Source: Tumebacillus flagellatus
Lineage (GTDB): Bacteria > Bacillota > Bacilli > Tumebacillales > Tumebacillaceae
Direction of reading: 5' to 3'
DNA length: 64,000 nucleotides
Assembly: GCF_000714935.1 (NCBI RefSeq)
Contig: NZ_JMIR01000023.1
Location: forward strand, 1-64,000
The notes below the pieces were generated by a model. The model worked only from the letters and a program-made list of their open reading frames with translations, was not told the DNA's origin and did not search any database. The position numbers and the translations under genes were made by a program. Within the stretch, counting starts at the first letter, position 1; every line of letters begins with the position of its first letter. Positions 1-7,929 of the stretch are shown here, one piece after another.

Positions 1-104
1 CGGAAAGGTCACACCTGTTCCCATCCCGAACACAGAAGTTAAGCTTTCCAGCGCCAATGGTACTTGGACCGCAGGGTCCCGGGAGAGTAGGACGTCGCGA
101 GGCA
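1..104 (+). rRNA. rrf: 5S ribosomal RNA, 3' portion (5' end outside window)
   Basis: The window opens inside a 5S rRNA. The conserved bacterial 5S core is readable from about position 10 (CACCTGTTCCCATCCCGAA) through GAAGTTAAGC and GGTACTTGGACCGCAGGGTC to GGGAGAGTAGGACGTCGC near 98. Only roughly the first 10-12 bases appear to be missing. The exact 3' end is uncertain by a few bases. A strong terminator follows at 131, so this is the end of an rRNA operon. Confidence 0.93.
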
Positions 105-130
105 ACGGCAAATTTGCATAATTATTCAAA

Positions 131-166
131 AAGACCTGGTCGATTCAACGATCAGGTCTTTTTTTT
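131..166 (+). terminator. Rho-independent terminator of the rRNA operon
   Basis: A 12-bp stem (AAGACCTGGTCG with CGATCAGGTCTT, one G-U pair) closes a 6-base loop (ATTCAA) and is followed by six more T residues. It lies about 27 bases after the 5S rRNA. Confidence 0.93.
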
Positions 167-373
167 GATAGCCGGCGGTTGATCAATAATTTTTTTCAGT
201 AATTATTTCTGTCGCTTTTTTCTGTTTTTAAGGTATTATAAGATAATGGTAATGTTGTTGGCGATTTTTCCGGAAAGGAGGTAAATATCTTAGGAGTTAA
301 CGGTATTGATTAAATGGCTGACAACGTGTACCATCTAATTGGGGAAACTATGGATTAAATGGGGGATAAAACA

Positions 374-2086
374 ATGGGGATCTTGGTTAGTGAACTGGTG
401 AAGAATTTCAAGGATTGGGGAGTCACGCACGTTTTCGGTATTCCCGGCAAACCTATCGTTCCGCTCTTGGGGGAGTTGGAAGATCAAGGCATTCGTTTCG
501 TATTGAGCCGTCATGAAGCCGGCGCAGGCTTCGCGGCAGCAGGGTATGCGTTCCGCAAGAAAACGATCGGCGTGGCCGTGGGGACTTCGGGCCCAGGCGG
601 CACCAACATGCTGACCGCTGCAGCACAAGCGAAAGCGTATCACCTGCCCGTTCTGTTCATCACAGGTCATTCGTCTATGAAAGCGGTTGGGACAGCCCAT
701 GGTCAGGACTCCAGCGCGTTCGGTACCGACTTGGAGCGCCTGTTCGAGTCTGTTACCCTGTTCAGCGCGCGCGTGGAGCGAGCCGACCTCTTGCCGGTGT
801 ATTTGATGCACGCGATTCACAAAGCGACGGTAGGAGCTCGAGGGCCGGTGCATTTGTCGATACCTTATGATGTTTTCTACGAGAAGATCGAGCCGTTCAC
901 CGTGGAAATCCCGACCGAAGTACCGCAGATGATCTCGTCGAACGCGGAGAAGGTGGTAGACCTGCTCAACGAAGCCAAGAAGCCGGTCCTGTTCGTCGGC
1001 AAAGGCGTTGTGGCGGCAGATGCTTATCAAGAAGTCATCGAGCTTGCGGAGCGTTGGCATGTGCCTGTCATGTCCACTCCGGGCGGCAAGGGCGTATTCC
1101 CGACCCATCATCCGCTTTGCCTGGGCGGATTCGGTCTGGGCGGTACGGAAGAAGCGACCGAGTACCTGAAGTCGGGTGTCGACCTCATGCTGGTTGTGGG
1201 CACGAAGCTGACCGACATGTCGCTGGCCGGTTTTACCACCGACATGTACCCGAAGCAAGTCGCGCACTTTGACATCGACATCACGATGGTCGGCCGCTCG
1301 CTGCAAGTTCCGACGCTCGCTGTGCAAGGCGATGCGAAACAGAACCTTCGTCGTGTTCTCGATCTCCCGAACTCCGTGGAGCTCCCGAAACGCGACTACT
1401 CTGCCTTTCGCGAAATCGCTGCTTCTGTGGTAAACGATTCGGACTCTACGGAGCCCCTGGAATCGATCGATGCCTTGGTTGCCTCTTCCTCGGAAGAACT
1501 TGTCGAAGAAACCGAAAGCGGCATGCTCTCGGCACGAGAAACCGTTCGCGCGATGCGTCGTTCGCTGCCGTCCAACACCCTGTTGTTCGGGGATGACGGG
1601 AGCCATACGTTCTACGCGATCCAAAACTATGACATCTTGGAGCCGGGCACGTTCTTCTTTGACGACGTATTCGGCGCGATGGGACATGCGATTGGATACG
1701 CGGTCGGCGCGAAATTGGCAGAACCGGATCGTCCGGTTGTCTGCTTGACGGGGGATGGCTGTATGTTCATGCACGGCACGGAAGTGGCGATGGCGGTGCA
1801 AGAGAAATCGCCGGTCATCTTCGTGGTGCTGAACAACGGCCGTCTGGACATGGTTGAAAAAGGGATGTCGCGCATGATCGGCACGGCGACCGGGTCTGTT
1901 TACGAAGACGTGTTGAAAGTCAAGGAGTTTGCAGAGGCGATGGGCGCAACCGCACATTGCTGCCACACCGTGCAAGATGTGGAGCAAGCGATTGCACTTG
2001 CTCTGGAGAACACCAAAGGCCCGACCGTTATCGAAGTGTTGGTTGACCCGTTCGAAACGCCGCCGACCATGAAACGTGCGCTGTAA
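374..2086 (+). CDS. Thiamine diphosphate-dependent enzyme, acetolactate synthase-like
   Basis: A ThDP enzyme of the acetolactate synthase / decarboxylase superfamily, about 570 residues. All three domains are visible. The N-terminal PYR domain has GVTHVFGIPG and the catalytic Glu in SRHEAGAGFAAAGYA (about residue 48). A central Rossmann-like domain has VLFVGKGV. The C-terminal PP domain carries the ThDP/Mg motif, starting GDGCMFMHGTEVAMA and ending in VVLNN. An in-frame ATG at 359 is possible, but GGGGG at 361-365 is well spaced for ATG 374 and homologues usually begin shortly before the GVTHVFG segment. A carboxymuconolactone-decarboxylase-like gene follows 30 bases downstream, so the two are probably co-transcribed. 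No ilvN-type regulatory subunit or other ilv gene is nearby. A biosynthetic acetolactate synthase is therefore unlikely, and the substrate cannot be named from sequence. Confidence 0.9.
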   Translation: MGILVSELVKNFKDWGVTHVFGIPGKPIVPLLGELEDQGIRFVLSRHEAGAGFAAAGYAFRKKTIGVAVGTSGPGGTNMLTAAAQAKAYHLPVLFITGHSSMKAVGTAHGQDSSAFGTDLERLFESVTLFSARVERADLLPVYLMHAIHKATVGARGPVHLSIPYDVFYEKIEPFTVEIPTEVPQMISSNAEKVVDLLNEAKKPVLFVGKGVVAADAYQEVIELAERWHVPVMSTPGGKGVFPTHHPLCLGGFGLGGTEEATEYLKSGVDLMLVVGTKLTDMSLAGFTTDMYPKQVAHFDIDITMVGRSLQVPTLAVQGDAKQNLRRVLDLPNSVELPKRDYSAFREIAASVVNDSDSTEPLESIDALVASSSEELVEETESGMLSARETVRAMRRSLPSNTLLFGDDGSHTFYAIQNYDILEPGTFFFDDVFGAMGHAIGYAVGAKLAEPDRPVVCLTGDGCMFMHGTEVAMAVQEKSPVIFVVLNNGRLDMVEKGMSRMIGTATGSVYEDVLKVKEFAEAMGATAHCCHTVQDVEQAIALALENTKGPTVIEVLVDPFETPPTMKRAL

Positions 2087-2116
2087 TTCAAGAAGGCAAG
2101 GGAGAATGTGAAATCG

Positions 2117-2509
2117 ATGGAAAACGAACGCTCCACAGTTGGTTGGAACATTGTCGAACAAAACACCGGTGAATACGGGAAGGAAAACGTCAACGACGTC
2201 AAGAAAAACTTCCCTGTTCTCGGCAAGTGGGAAGTTGAGTTCGGGTTCGGTGAAATTTGGTCCCGTCCGCAACTCGACATGAAACAGCGCGAGTTGATCA
2301 CGCTGGCTGCACTGACCGTATTGGGGGACTCTAGACGCGCACTCGATCATCACATTCGCGGTGCGTTGAAAGTGGGACTCACCCCCGCTGAAATTTCTGA
2401 GGTGTTGTTGCATTGCGTCGGGTACATCGGGTTCCCGCGCGCCATGAACGCACTCTACATCATGAAGGATGTCTTTGACGAACTTGGCATCGAATTGCCG
2501 AAGGAATAA
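2117..2509 (+). CDS. Carboxymuconolactone decarboxylase (CMD/AhpD-like) family protein
   Basis: A 130-residue protein of the PcaC-type CMD family. The diagnostic helices are present: LDMKQRELITLAALTVLG, then LDHHIRGALKVGLTPAEISEVL, then HCVGYIGFPRAMNAL. It has no CxxC pair, so it resembles the decarboxylase branch rather than the AhpD peroxidase branch. A GTG at 2108 is in frame, but the AAGGGAGA element (2098-2105) is too close to it and fits ATG 2117. It follows the ThDP enzyme closely, implying a shared pathway (2-oxoacid or ring-fission product chemistry). That pathway is inference; no aromatic catabolism genes are in view. Confidence 0.88.
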   Translation: MENERSTVGWNIVEQNTGEYGKENVNDVKKNFPVLGKWEVEFGFGEIWSRPQLDMKQRELITLAALTVLGDSRRALDHHIRGALKVGLTPAEISEVLLHCVGYIGFPRAMNALYIMKDVFDELGIELPKE

Positions 2510-2530
2510 GAAGATCTCTCTGCTCATTCA

Positions 2531-2566
2531 ATAAGCCTGATCTCGGCCGCTCGAGATCAGGCTTAT
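2531..2566 (+). terminator. Terminator-like perfect hairpin after the CMD gene
   Basis: A perfect 15-bp inverted repeat (ATAAGCCTGATCTCG / CGAGATCAGGCTTAT) with a 6-base loop lies 22 bases after the stop codon. The T tract after it is weak (TCAATTTC). It is likely the end of the two-gene operon. Confidence 0.75.
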
Positions 2567-2845
2567 TCAATTTCTAAATGTAAAGATTGACGAACCCCCA
2601 AAAATAAAATAACCTCTAAAGAGGTATTCCATCCTTATAGATCGAATATAAAGTATAGGTTAGTAGACTAAACGATAACTATCGGAAAATGGGGTGTCGT
2701 GTCGAGGGGTGTCTGATCCAACTATCACAAAGATATAAGAGCAGTTTCGTAGGAAGGTCGTACATGATGTTGAATGTAAAACGTTCAATTTCGTGGTGAG
2801 AGACCTGCTGAGGTCTTCTAACCGCCAAGAAAGGGTGTAAAGGTA
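2567..2845. other. AT-rich intergenic stretch, no gene seen
   Basis: No credible coding frame. A small inverted repeat (ACCTCT-AA-AGAGGT, near 2610-2626) is the only symmetry noticed. The stretch presumably carries the promoter and leader of the following chemoreceptor, but no confident -35/-10 pair was picked out and no known riboswitch core was recognised. Confidence 0.5.
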
Positions 2846-4384
2846 ATGGCGATTTTTAGATTTTTGAAAAACAAATGCTTCTCGAACCTCACAAGTGAAT
2901 CGCAGAAAAACAATTTGCTTTTTTTGATCATTGTTTGTGTTTGCTCGTTCGCTGAAATGAATATTACCGTCACGGTTGGATTCCTTACTCAAGTGAATTT
3001 AATCTGGGGGATCGTCATCGCGGCCATCTGGCTCATTGGCGGTGTGTTGCTTCGTGTACGTGCGTTGGTCACTCTGTACAAGTACATTATGATGACCTGT
3101 TGGTTTGGGTTTACTCTCATGGTTGTCCTCATGTTTAACATGATGCCTTCGCAGTTTGAGTCCTTTTACTTCATGCTGGCATTGTCCCTTATTTATCTAA
3201 ACGGCCGACTGGTTTGGTATCTGGGGGGGATGTCCACCGTCTTCACAGTGCTGGGTTACATGCTCTGGAAGGACATCTTCTTCCCGAATAGCGATGTGTC
3301 TGACCTGAACGTTCGCGTCGGGATGGTCCTGCAAGTCACCTTCGCGATGTGGGGCGTAACCCGCATCGGCAAATACCTGCTCGACGTTCTCAACCGCGAG
3401 AAGGAAGACGTGATGCGCAAAGCGACCGAACTGGAACGAGTTCAAGGTCTGATCCAACAAACCGCCTACGCGCTCAAAGAGAACTTCGATGTCCTCAAAG
3501 GCAACGTAGAAGTCTCTAACCAATCCGCTGAAGAAATCCGTGTCGCGTTCCACCAGATCGCAATCGGGGCGCAATCGCAAGCGGAGAACATCTCTTCTTC
3601 CGCGATGCAGCTCACGGAAATGGAACAACTGATGGACAACCTGCTGGCACAAGTTCGCGGCGCAGCAAACAACATCAGCGAGAGCCTTTCCTTCTCTCAT
3701 ACCTCCAAGGAAAAACTCGGCCTCTTCGAAGAGCGCATGCGCATCCTCGACGAGATCATCCACGAGACCGGTCAAGTCGTTCGCACCTTCACCGAACAAA
3801 CCAAGCAGATCAACGGCATCGCCCAATTGATCACCGGCATCTCGAACCAGACGTCTCTGCTCGCGCTCAACGCGAACATCGAGGCGGCACGCGCCGGCGA
3901 AAACGGCCGCGGCTTTGCAGTTGTTGCGAACGAAGTCCTGAAACTTGCGGAAGAGTCGCAAAAGTCCGCACAAGGCATCCAAGAAATTCTGACCAAGTTC
4001 AAAGAACAAGCCGACATCGTCGAAGACCGCATCGCCCGCGGCGAGAAAGTCCAAGAAGAGTCGTCGCAAATGCTCAACGACATCCTCAACAACGTCGATC
4101 ACCTCGGCAACTTCATCACCTCGCTTGACAAACTGATGGGCAACATCGTGCACCATCAAGAGAACTACAAATCCAAAACCACCCAGATCGCGCAAGAAGT
4201 TACGGACGCGTCTTCGGTCACCGAAGAAACGTCGGCCGCAACCGAAGAGATCTTGGCAAGCATCGAGGAATCCTCGGCACGCAACCGCGATTCCGTTCGC
4301 GCTCTCCACGACGTTTCCAACTACGTCGAAGAGCTTGAAAGCGTCCTGAATCAGTCGGAAACCGGCGAAGAAGTTGTCGAGTAG
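2846..4384 (+). CDS. Methyl-accepting chemotaxis protein with multi-pass membrane N-terminus
   Basis: A 512-residue chemoreceptor. Residues about 24-172 contain around six hydrophobic segments with very short loops and no large extracellular sensor domain. This suggests sensing in the membrane or of internal state. No HAMP domain is evident; the protein passes straight into a long coiled-coil signalling region. The conserved hairpin tip lies near residues 320-375, with [20 protein letters not shown] and [13 protein letters not shown], as needed to engage CheA and CheW. The Glu/Gln/Ala-rich flanks (for example [11 protein letters not shown]) are candidate methylation helices. It is a single gene closed by its own terminator at 4393. 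The ligand is unknown. Confidence 0.93.
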   Translation: MAIFRFLKNKCFSNLTSESQKNNLLFLIIVCVCSFAEMNITVTVGFLTQVNLIWGIVIAAIWLIGGVLLRVRALVTLYKYIMMTCWFGFTLMVVLMFNMMPSQFESFYFMLALSLIYLNGRLVWYLGGMSTVFTVLGYMLWKDIFFPNSDVSDLNVRVGMVLQVTFAMWGVTRIGKYLLDVLNREKEDVMRKATELERVQGLIQQTAYALKENFDVLKGNVEVSNQSAEEIRVAFHQIAIGAQSQAENISSSAMQLTEMEQLMDNLLAQVRGAANNISESLSFSHTSKEKLGLFEERMRILDEIIHETGQVVRTFTEQTKQINGIAQLITGISNQTSLLALNANIEAARAGENGRGFAVVANEVLKLAEESQKSAQGIQEILTKFKEQADIVEDRIARGEKVQEESSQMLNDILNNVDHLGNFITSLDKLMGNIVHHQENYKSKTTQIAQEVTDASSVTEETSAATEEILASIEESSARNRDSVRALHDVSNYVEELESVLNQSETGEEVVE

Positions 4385-4392
4385 TAAGAATG

Positions 4393-4428
4393 AAGACCCG
4401 CTCCCATGCAGGAAGCGGGTCTTTTTTT
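4393..4428 (+). terminator. Rho-independent terminator of the chemoreceptor gene
   Basis: AAGACCCGCT pairs with AGCGGGTCTT across a loop of about 11 bases, followed by a run of T, starting 9 bases after the stop codon. Confidence 0.92.
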
Positions 4429-4452
4429 GCGATTTTTTTTCAAAAAAAGCCA

Positions 4453-4481
4453 TTGACGCCTGCGCAGGGGCGTGTTACATT
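4453..4481 (+). promoter_or_regulatory. Sigma-A promoter of tRNA-Leu
   Basis: TTGACG (4453-4458) and TACATT (4476-4481) are separated by exactly 17 bases. The -10 box ends 24 bases before the mature tRNA. Confidence 0.8.
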
Positions 4482-4505
4482 ATTTATGTACTCGCCACAC
4501 ACCAT

Positions 4506-4592
4506 GCGGTCATGGCGGAATTGGCAGACGCGCAAGATTCAGGTTCTTGTGGGGGCAACCCCGTGGAGGTTCAAGTCCTCTTGACCGCACCA
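4506..4592 (+). tRNA. tRNA-Leu (anticodon CAG)
   Basis: An 87-base class II tRNA. The acceptor stem is GCGGTCA with TGACCGC, followed by an encoded ACCA end. The D region is GGCGGAATTGGCAGACGC, and the anticodon arm is CAAGA-TTCAGGT-TCTTG (anticodon CAG, reading CUG). A long variable arm (TGGGGGCAACCCCG) and GGTTCAAGTCC in the T loop are also present. It is a single gene with its own promoter and terminator. Confidence 0.96.
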
Positions 4593-4596
4593 ACCG

Positions 4597-4631
4597 AAAG
4601 CCCGATCTCAGAAATGAGGTCGGGCTTTCTT
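4597..4631 (+). terminator. Terminator of tRNA-Leu
   Basis: AAAGCCCGATCTCA pairs with TGAGGTCGGGCTTT around a GAAA loop, starting 5 bases after the CCA end. Confidence 0.88.
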
Positions 4632-4683
4632 GCTTTGTCTGGGTATCCATCTATGCGAATCATTATTAAAATAAAACTTATGA

Positions 4684-4722
4684 AAAAGACTCGGCTTCGC
4701 AAGGGAAGACCGAGTCTTTTTT
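4684..4722. terminator. Bidirectional terminator between tRNA-Leu and moeB
   Basis: AAAAGACTCGG pairs with CCGAGTCTTTTTT. A-rich and T-rich flanks allow function on both strands. It lies between the plus-strand tRNA and the minus-strand molybdenum cofactor operon, which ends at 4748. Confidence 0.85.
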
Positions 4723-4747
4723 GAATTGTTATGATACCCCGCTGCCT

Positions 4748-5788
4748 TTACATCCCGATGAACTTGGCGTAGAGGGTGCGCGCTGCGGCGAGGTCTTCCG
4801 TTCCTTGTACCAGCACGCGCCCGTCTCCGAAGATCACCAACCGGATCTCATCGGTCGCGTAGAAGCGCACCAAGAATTTGTTGCTCTCCACGCGCCCGCT
4901 TTGCTCCAGACGTTTCGCCAGCGCCGGGAGATCAACGTTCCACGGCTCCGAGGGCGAGATCTGAATCGTGTTGCGCCCGCAGAGCGAGACGGCTTCTTCT
5001 CCGGTGCGGGAGTCGAGGTACTGATACTCGCCGCGTCCGCAGCAGGGGCAATCCGGACGGCGGGCTTTCGAGATGTCGATGGAGTTGGTGCTGTAGTTCC
5101 ACAGCCCGAGGTTGAGCATCGTGCGGCGTACGTTGTCCTGTGCACCAACGAGAATTTTCATGCCTTCCACCGCTTGGTACGAAGCGACAACGTGGATGAT
5201 CGGCCCGATCACGCCGGCGGTGTCGCACGTCTGTGTCGTCCCCGGCGCGGGCGCTGCGTCAAACAAACAGCGCAGGCAGGGTGTCTCGCCCGGCAGGATC
5301 GGCATCGTCATCCCGTGTGCGGAGACGCCGCCGCCGTACACCCATGGAATGCCGTGTTTGACGCAGACGTCGTTGACCAAGAACCGCACTTGGAAGTTGT
5401 CGGTGCCGTCCAGCACCAAATCCACGTCACAGAGCAGCTCTTCCGCGTTCTGCCACGTGAGGTCGGCGACGACGGGCTCGATCTCCACGCCGGAGTTCAC
5501 CCGGCGCAGCGTCTCATAGGCGGCGATCGCTTTGGGCATGCCTTCTTGCGCGTGCGACTCGTCGTAGAGCATCTGCCGCTGCAAGTTCGACGCTTCGACA
5601 AAGTCGCGGTCGATCACGCGCACAAACCCGACGCCGGCGCGCACCATGTGGTTGGCGAGCACGGTGCCGAGCGCCCCCATGCCGACGATGGCGACACGGC
5701 TTTGCAGGAGCTTCTCTTGGCCTGCTTCGCCGATCCCTTCAAACAAGATTTGCCGCGAATACCGTGTGCGGTCTACTTCCTGTCCCAT
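4748..5788 (-). CDS. moeB: MoeB/ThiF-family adenylyltransferase
   Basis: A 346-residue E1-like enzyme that adenylates the C-terminal Gly-Gly of a ubiquitin-fold sulfur carrier. Seen: the nucleotide-binding loop VGMGALG (about 36-41), RDFVEASNLQRQ with the conserved Arg finger, and LDGTDNFQVR. A Cys near residue 188 sits in TCDTAGV. Zinc Cys pairs are CLRC (171/174) and CPCC (247-250). About 95 residues follow the zinc site, a tail common in Bacillales ThiF proteins rather than a full rhodanese domain. It lies 6 bases downstream of the MoaD-MoaE fusion gene, so MoaD activation is the natural role (hence moeB). A role in thiazole synthesis (thiF) cannot be excluded. Confidence 0.9.
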   Translation of the reverse strand: MGQEVDRTRYSRQILFEGIGEAGQEKLLQSRVAIVGMGALGTVLANHMVRAGVGFVRVIDRDFVEASNLQRQMLYDESHAQEGMPKAIAAYETLRRVNSGVEIEPVVADLTWQNAEELLCDVDLVLDGTDNFQVRFLVNDVCVKHGIPWVYGGGVSAHGMTMPILPGETPCLRCLFDAAPAPGTTQTCDTAGVIGPIIHVVASYQAVEGMKILVGAQDNVRRTMLNLGLWNYSTNSIDISKARRPDCPCCGRGEYQYLDSRTGEEAVSLCGRNTIQISPSEPWNVDLPALAKRLEQSGRVESNKFLVRFYATDEIRLVIFGDGRVLVQGTEDLAAARTLYAKFIGM

Positions 5789-5794
5789 ATGTAC

Positions 5795-6499
5795 TTATCC
5801 CTCGCTTCCCGGTCGCAACGGGTTCCACGGGCCCTGTTGGTGGCCCATCCATTGGGTGTTGTCCGACCAGACTTCTTTTTTCCAGATCGGCACGATCTCT
5901 TTGAGCCGTTCGATGGCGTAGCGGCCCGCTTCGTAGGAAGCGGCGCGGTGGGGGGTGGCGACGGCGATCACCACAGCGGCGTCCTCGATTTCCAATTTCC
6001 CCACGCGGTGCGTCATCGCGACTTCCGTGCCCGGCCAGCGCGCTTCGATTTCGTCGGCGATCTGCTCCATCATCTTGACCGCCATCGGCGCGTACGCTTC
6101 GTATTCGAGATGGACGGTGCGCTTGCCGTGCGTCATCTCGCGCACAGTGCCGACGAACAGGTTGACCGCTCCGCAGAGCGGGTTGCGAACTTTTTGGAAG
6201 ACCGCTTCCATCGAGAGCGGTTCTTCGGAAATCGTAAAGCGCGGCTCGTCGTCTTGACCTCCGGAGACGGGCGGCAAGAGGGCAATTTCGTCGCCTTCTT
6301 TCAACAGGGTGTCCGGCGTCGAATACGCTTGGTTGACGGAAGCAAACGAAACGCGCAGAAGCGTTGCCGCGCCCGGATGCTCGTCCGCAAGACGGGCGAA
6401 CAGGTCGGCGACGGTGGCTCCCTCCGGCAGCTCGCCGGACCACGTGCGCGATCCGACCGCCTCCGCGATACCGGCGAACAAGTGGACGTTGATGTGCAT
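5795..6499 (-). CDS. MoaD-MoaE fusion (molybdopterin synthase, both subunits)
   Basis: One 234-residue chain holding both molybdopterin synthase subunits. Residues 1-81 are the ubiquitin-fold MoaD carrier, ending in the canonical Gly-Gly (LLPPVSGG, 74-81). Residues about 86-225 are MoaE, with NPLCGAVNLFVGTVR, EYEAYAPMA, MTHRVGKLEIED and the active-site PIWKKEVW. The ATG at 6499 is chosen because AGAGGA lies 11 bases upstream. An in-frame ATG at 6538 has no such site and lies close to the divergent moaC promoter. Because Gly-Gly must be a free C-terminus to be adenylated and thiocarboxylated, the fusion implies cleavage after residue 81, as reported for mycobacterial MoaX. It is divergent from moaC and co-directional with moeB. 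Confidence 0.92.
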   Translation of the reverse strand: MHINVHLFAGIAEAVGSRTWSGELPEGATVADLFARLADEHPGAATLLRVSFASVNQAYSTPDTLLKEGDEIALLPPVSGGQDDEPRFTISEEPLSMEAVFQKVRNPLCGAVNLFVGTVREMTHGKRTVHLEYEAYAPMAVKMMEQIADEIEARWPGTEVAMTHRVGKLEIEDAAVVIAVATPHRAASYEAGRYAIERLKEIVPIWKKEVWSDNTQWMGHQQGPWNPLRPGSEG

Positions 6500-6541
6500 G
6501 GCGTAGTCAATCCTCTTTTCTCCGAGTTGGTTGTCCATGTA

Positions 6542-6550
6542 TGCTATAAT
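6542..6550 (+). promoter_or_regulatory. Extended -10 promoter for moaC-mogA
   Basis: TGCTATAAT gives a perfect TATAAT preceded by the TG of an extended -10. No good -35 is seen at the usual distance. It lies 37 bases before the moaC start. Confidence 0.65.
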
Positions 6551-6586
6551 AATCTTTGACCGTCAGAACGGCAACAGGAGGAACCC

Positions 6587-7069
6587 ATGACAGATTCGCA
6601 ACTGACCCATTTCAACGCCGAAGGTCGGGCGCACATGGTCGACGTCTCGGAAAAAAACACCACCGACCGCACCGCCGCGGCGATCGCCACGCTCAAGATG
6701 GACGCGCACACCTTGGAGCTGATCCGCCAAGGCAAGATGAAAAAAGGCGATGTGCTCGCCGTCGCCCAAGTCGCCGGCATCATGGCCGCGAAGAAAACGT
6801 CCGATCTCATCCCGATGTGCCACCCGATCCCGCTGACCAAAGTGGACATCTCCTTCCAAGAGCGCTCCGACACGGAACTCGACGTGACGGCCACCGTGAA
6901 AACCACGTACGTGACCGGCGTGGAGATGGAGGCGCTCACCGCCGTCACCGCAGCGGCGCTCACCGTGTACGACATGTGCAAAGCGGTGGACAAAGCGATG
7001 GTGATCGCGGAAGTGAAACTCCTGGAGAAGACAGGCGGGAAGAGCGGAGACTTTCACCGCGCTACATAA
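6587..7069 (+). CDS. moaC: Cyclic pyranopterin monophosphate synthase MoaC
   Basis: 160 residues, the usual MoaC length. The enzyme converts the MoaA product to cyclic pyranopterin monophosphate in molybdopterin synthesis. Signature segments are present: [15 protein letters not shown] near the N-terminus, the active-site loop [15 protein letters not shown] (about 72-85) and [11 protein letters not shown] (110-120). The start is fixed by AGGAGG (6576-6581) five bases before ATG. mogA follows after 37 bases, forming a two-gene operon divergent from the MoaD-MoaE fusion and moeB. moaA itself is not in this window. Confidence 0.97.
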   Translation: MTDSQLTHFNAEGRAHMVDVSEKNTTDRTAAAIATLKMDAHTLELIRQGKMKKGDVLAVAQVAGIMAAKKTSDLIPMCHPIPLTKVDISFQERSDTELDVTATVKTTYVTGVEMEALTAVTAAALTVYDMCKAVDKAMVIAEVKLLEKTGGKSGDFHRAT

Positions 7070-7106
7070 GCAACACCGTCATGAAAAAAGAAAGGAGGCC
7101 ACCCAG

Positions 7107-7598
7107 ATGGCACGTTGGAACGTTGGCATCCTCACCTCCAGCGACAAGGGCGCGCGCGGCGAACGCGAAGACCTGAGCGGACAAGTCATCCGCGAGATGG
7201 TGCTCGATGTCGACATGGAAGTGACCGAGTATGTCGTCATCCCGGACGAATTTACGCTGTTGCGCGATACGCTGCTGTCGTTTTGCGACGAGAAGCGACT
7301 CGACCTCGTCGTCACGACCGGCGGCACCGGTTTGGCGAAGCGCGACGTGACGCCGGAAGCCACGCTTGCGGTCATCGAGCGCGAAGTGCCCGGCATGGCG
7401 GAAGCGATGCGCGCCGCGTCGCTCGCCAAAACCAAGTTCGCCATGCTCTCCCGCGCCGTTGTCGGCACGCGGGGCAACACGCTGATCGTGAATTTGCCCG
7501 GCAGCCCCAAGGGCGTGCGCGAGTGTTTGGAAGTGCTCTTGCCCGTGATTCCGCACGCGTTGGAGATTTTGCAAGGCACGCAAGGAGAGCATAAGTAA
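7107..7598 (+). CDS. mogA: MogA/MoaB-family molybdopterin adenylyltransferase
   Basis: 163 residues. It is expected to adenylate molybdopterin with ATP before molybdenum insertion. Seen: VGILTSSDKGARGEREDLSG at the N-terminus, the nucleotide loop TTGGTGLAKRDVTPEAT, and the C-terminal NLPGSPKGVRECLEVLLPVI. The size and the GSPKG motif match single-domain MogA/MoaB rather than the large MoeA. An AGGAGG-like site (AAAGGAGG) precedes the ATG. It is the second gene after moaC; transcription probably ends at the hairpin at 7811-7850. Confidence 0.95.
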   Translation: MARWNVGILTSSDKGARGEREDLSGQVIREMVLDVDMEVTEYVVIPDEFTLLRDTLLSFCDEKRLDLVVTTGGTGLAKRDVTPEATLAVIEREVPGMAEAMRAASLAKTKFAMLSRAVVGTRGNTLIVNLPGSPKGVRECLEVLLPVIPHALEILQGTQGEHK

Positions 7599-7713
7599 CC
7601 CTGTTCACGACCCCAAAAATCCCTTCTGAAAAATTTCTTCAAAAAAATTTGCCGGAAGGTGAAACTTTTTTGGAACAACCGTCGTCTTCAATGGTGAAAA
7701 GGTAAATCGGCTC

Positions 7714-7787
7714 CCTTCGATGCGTATGGCTAGCGTATCGAAGGATGTTCCCCTACAACAGACACGCTCTGGCAGGCGTGAGGGGAA
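7714..7787 (+). other. Two consecutive hairpins in the mogA-steA gap (possible structured RNA)
   Basis: Hairpin 1 pairs CCTTCGATGCG (7714-7724) with CGTATCGAAGG (7734-7744), 11 bp with one G-U pair. Hairpin 2 pairs TTCCCCT (7748-7754) with AGGGGAA (7781-7787) and has an inner CACGC/GCGTG stem. A terminator stem follows at 7811. The 331-base gap (7599-7929) holds no gene. The layout resembles an attenuator or riboswitch leader, but no known class was recognised. Confidence 0.4.
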
Positions 7788-7810
7788 ACGTATCGAGCTT
7801 ATAAGAAAAT

Positions 7811-7850
7811 GAGACCCCTCTATCGAGCCGGGGGTCTCTTTTTCTTTTTT
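7811..7850 (+). terminator. Terminator downstream of mogA / upstream of steA
   Basis: GAGACCCC pairs with GGGGTCTC and is followed by TTTTTCTTTTTT. It could end the moaC-mogA transcript or be the terminator arm of a leader for steA, whose start is at 7930. Confidence 0.88.
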
Positions 7851-7929
7851 CAGGGACTTTTTTGGACGGGATATTTTGGGTGTGCGTTGTTCCATACTAA
7901 GGAAGACGAAACGGGAGGTGCGAGACGCG

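Noticed and set aside
2567-2845. Possible riboswitch upstream of the first chemoreceptor
   Set aside because: No c-di-GMP or other aptamer core was recognised and no leader terminator is present, so the claim has no support beyond location.
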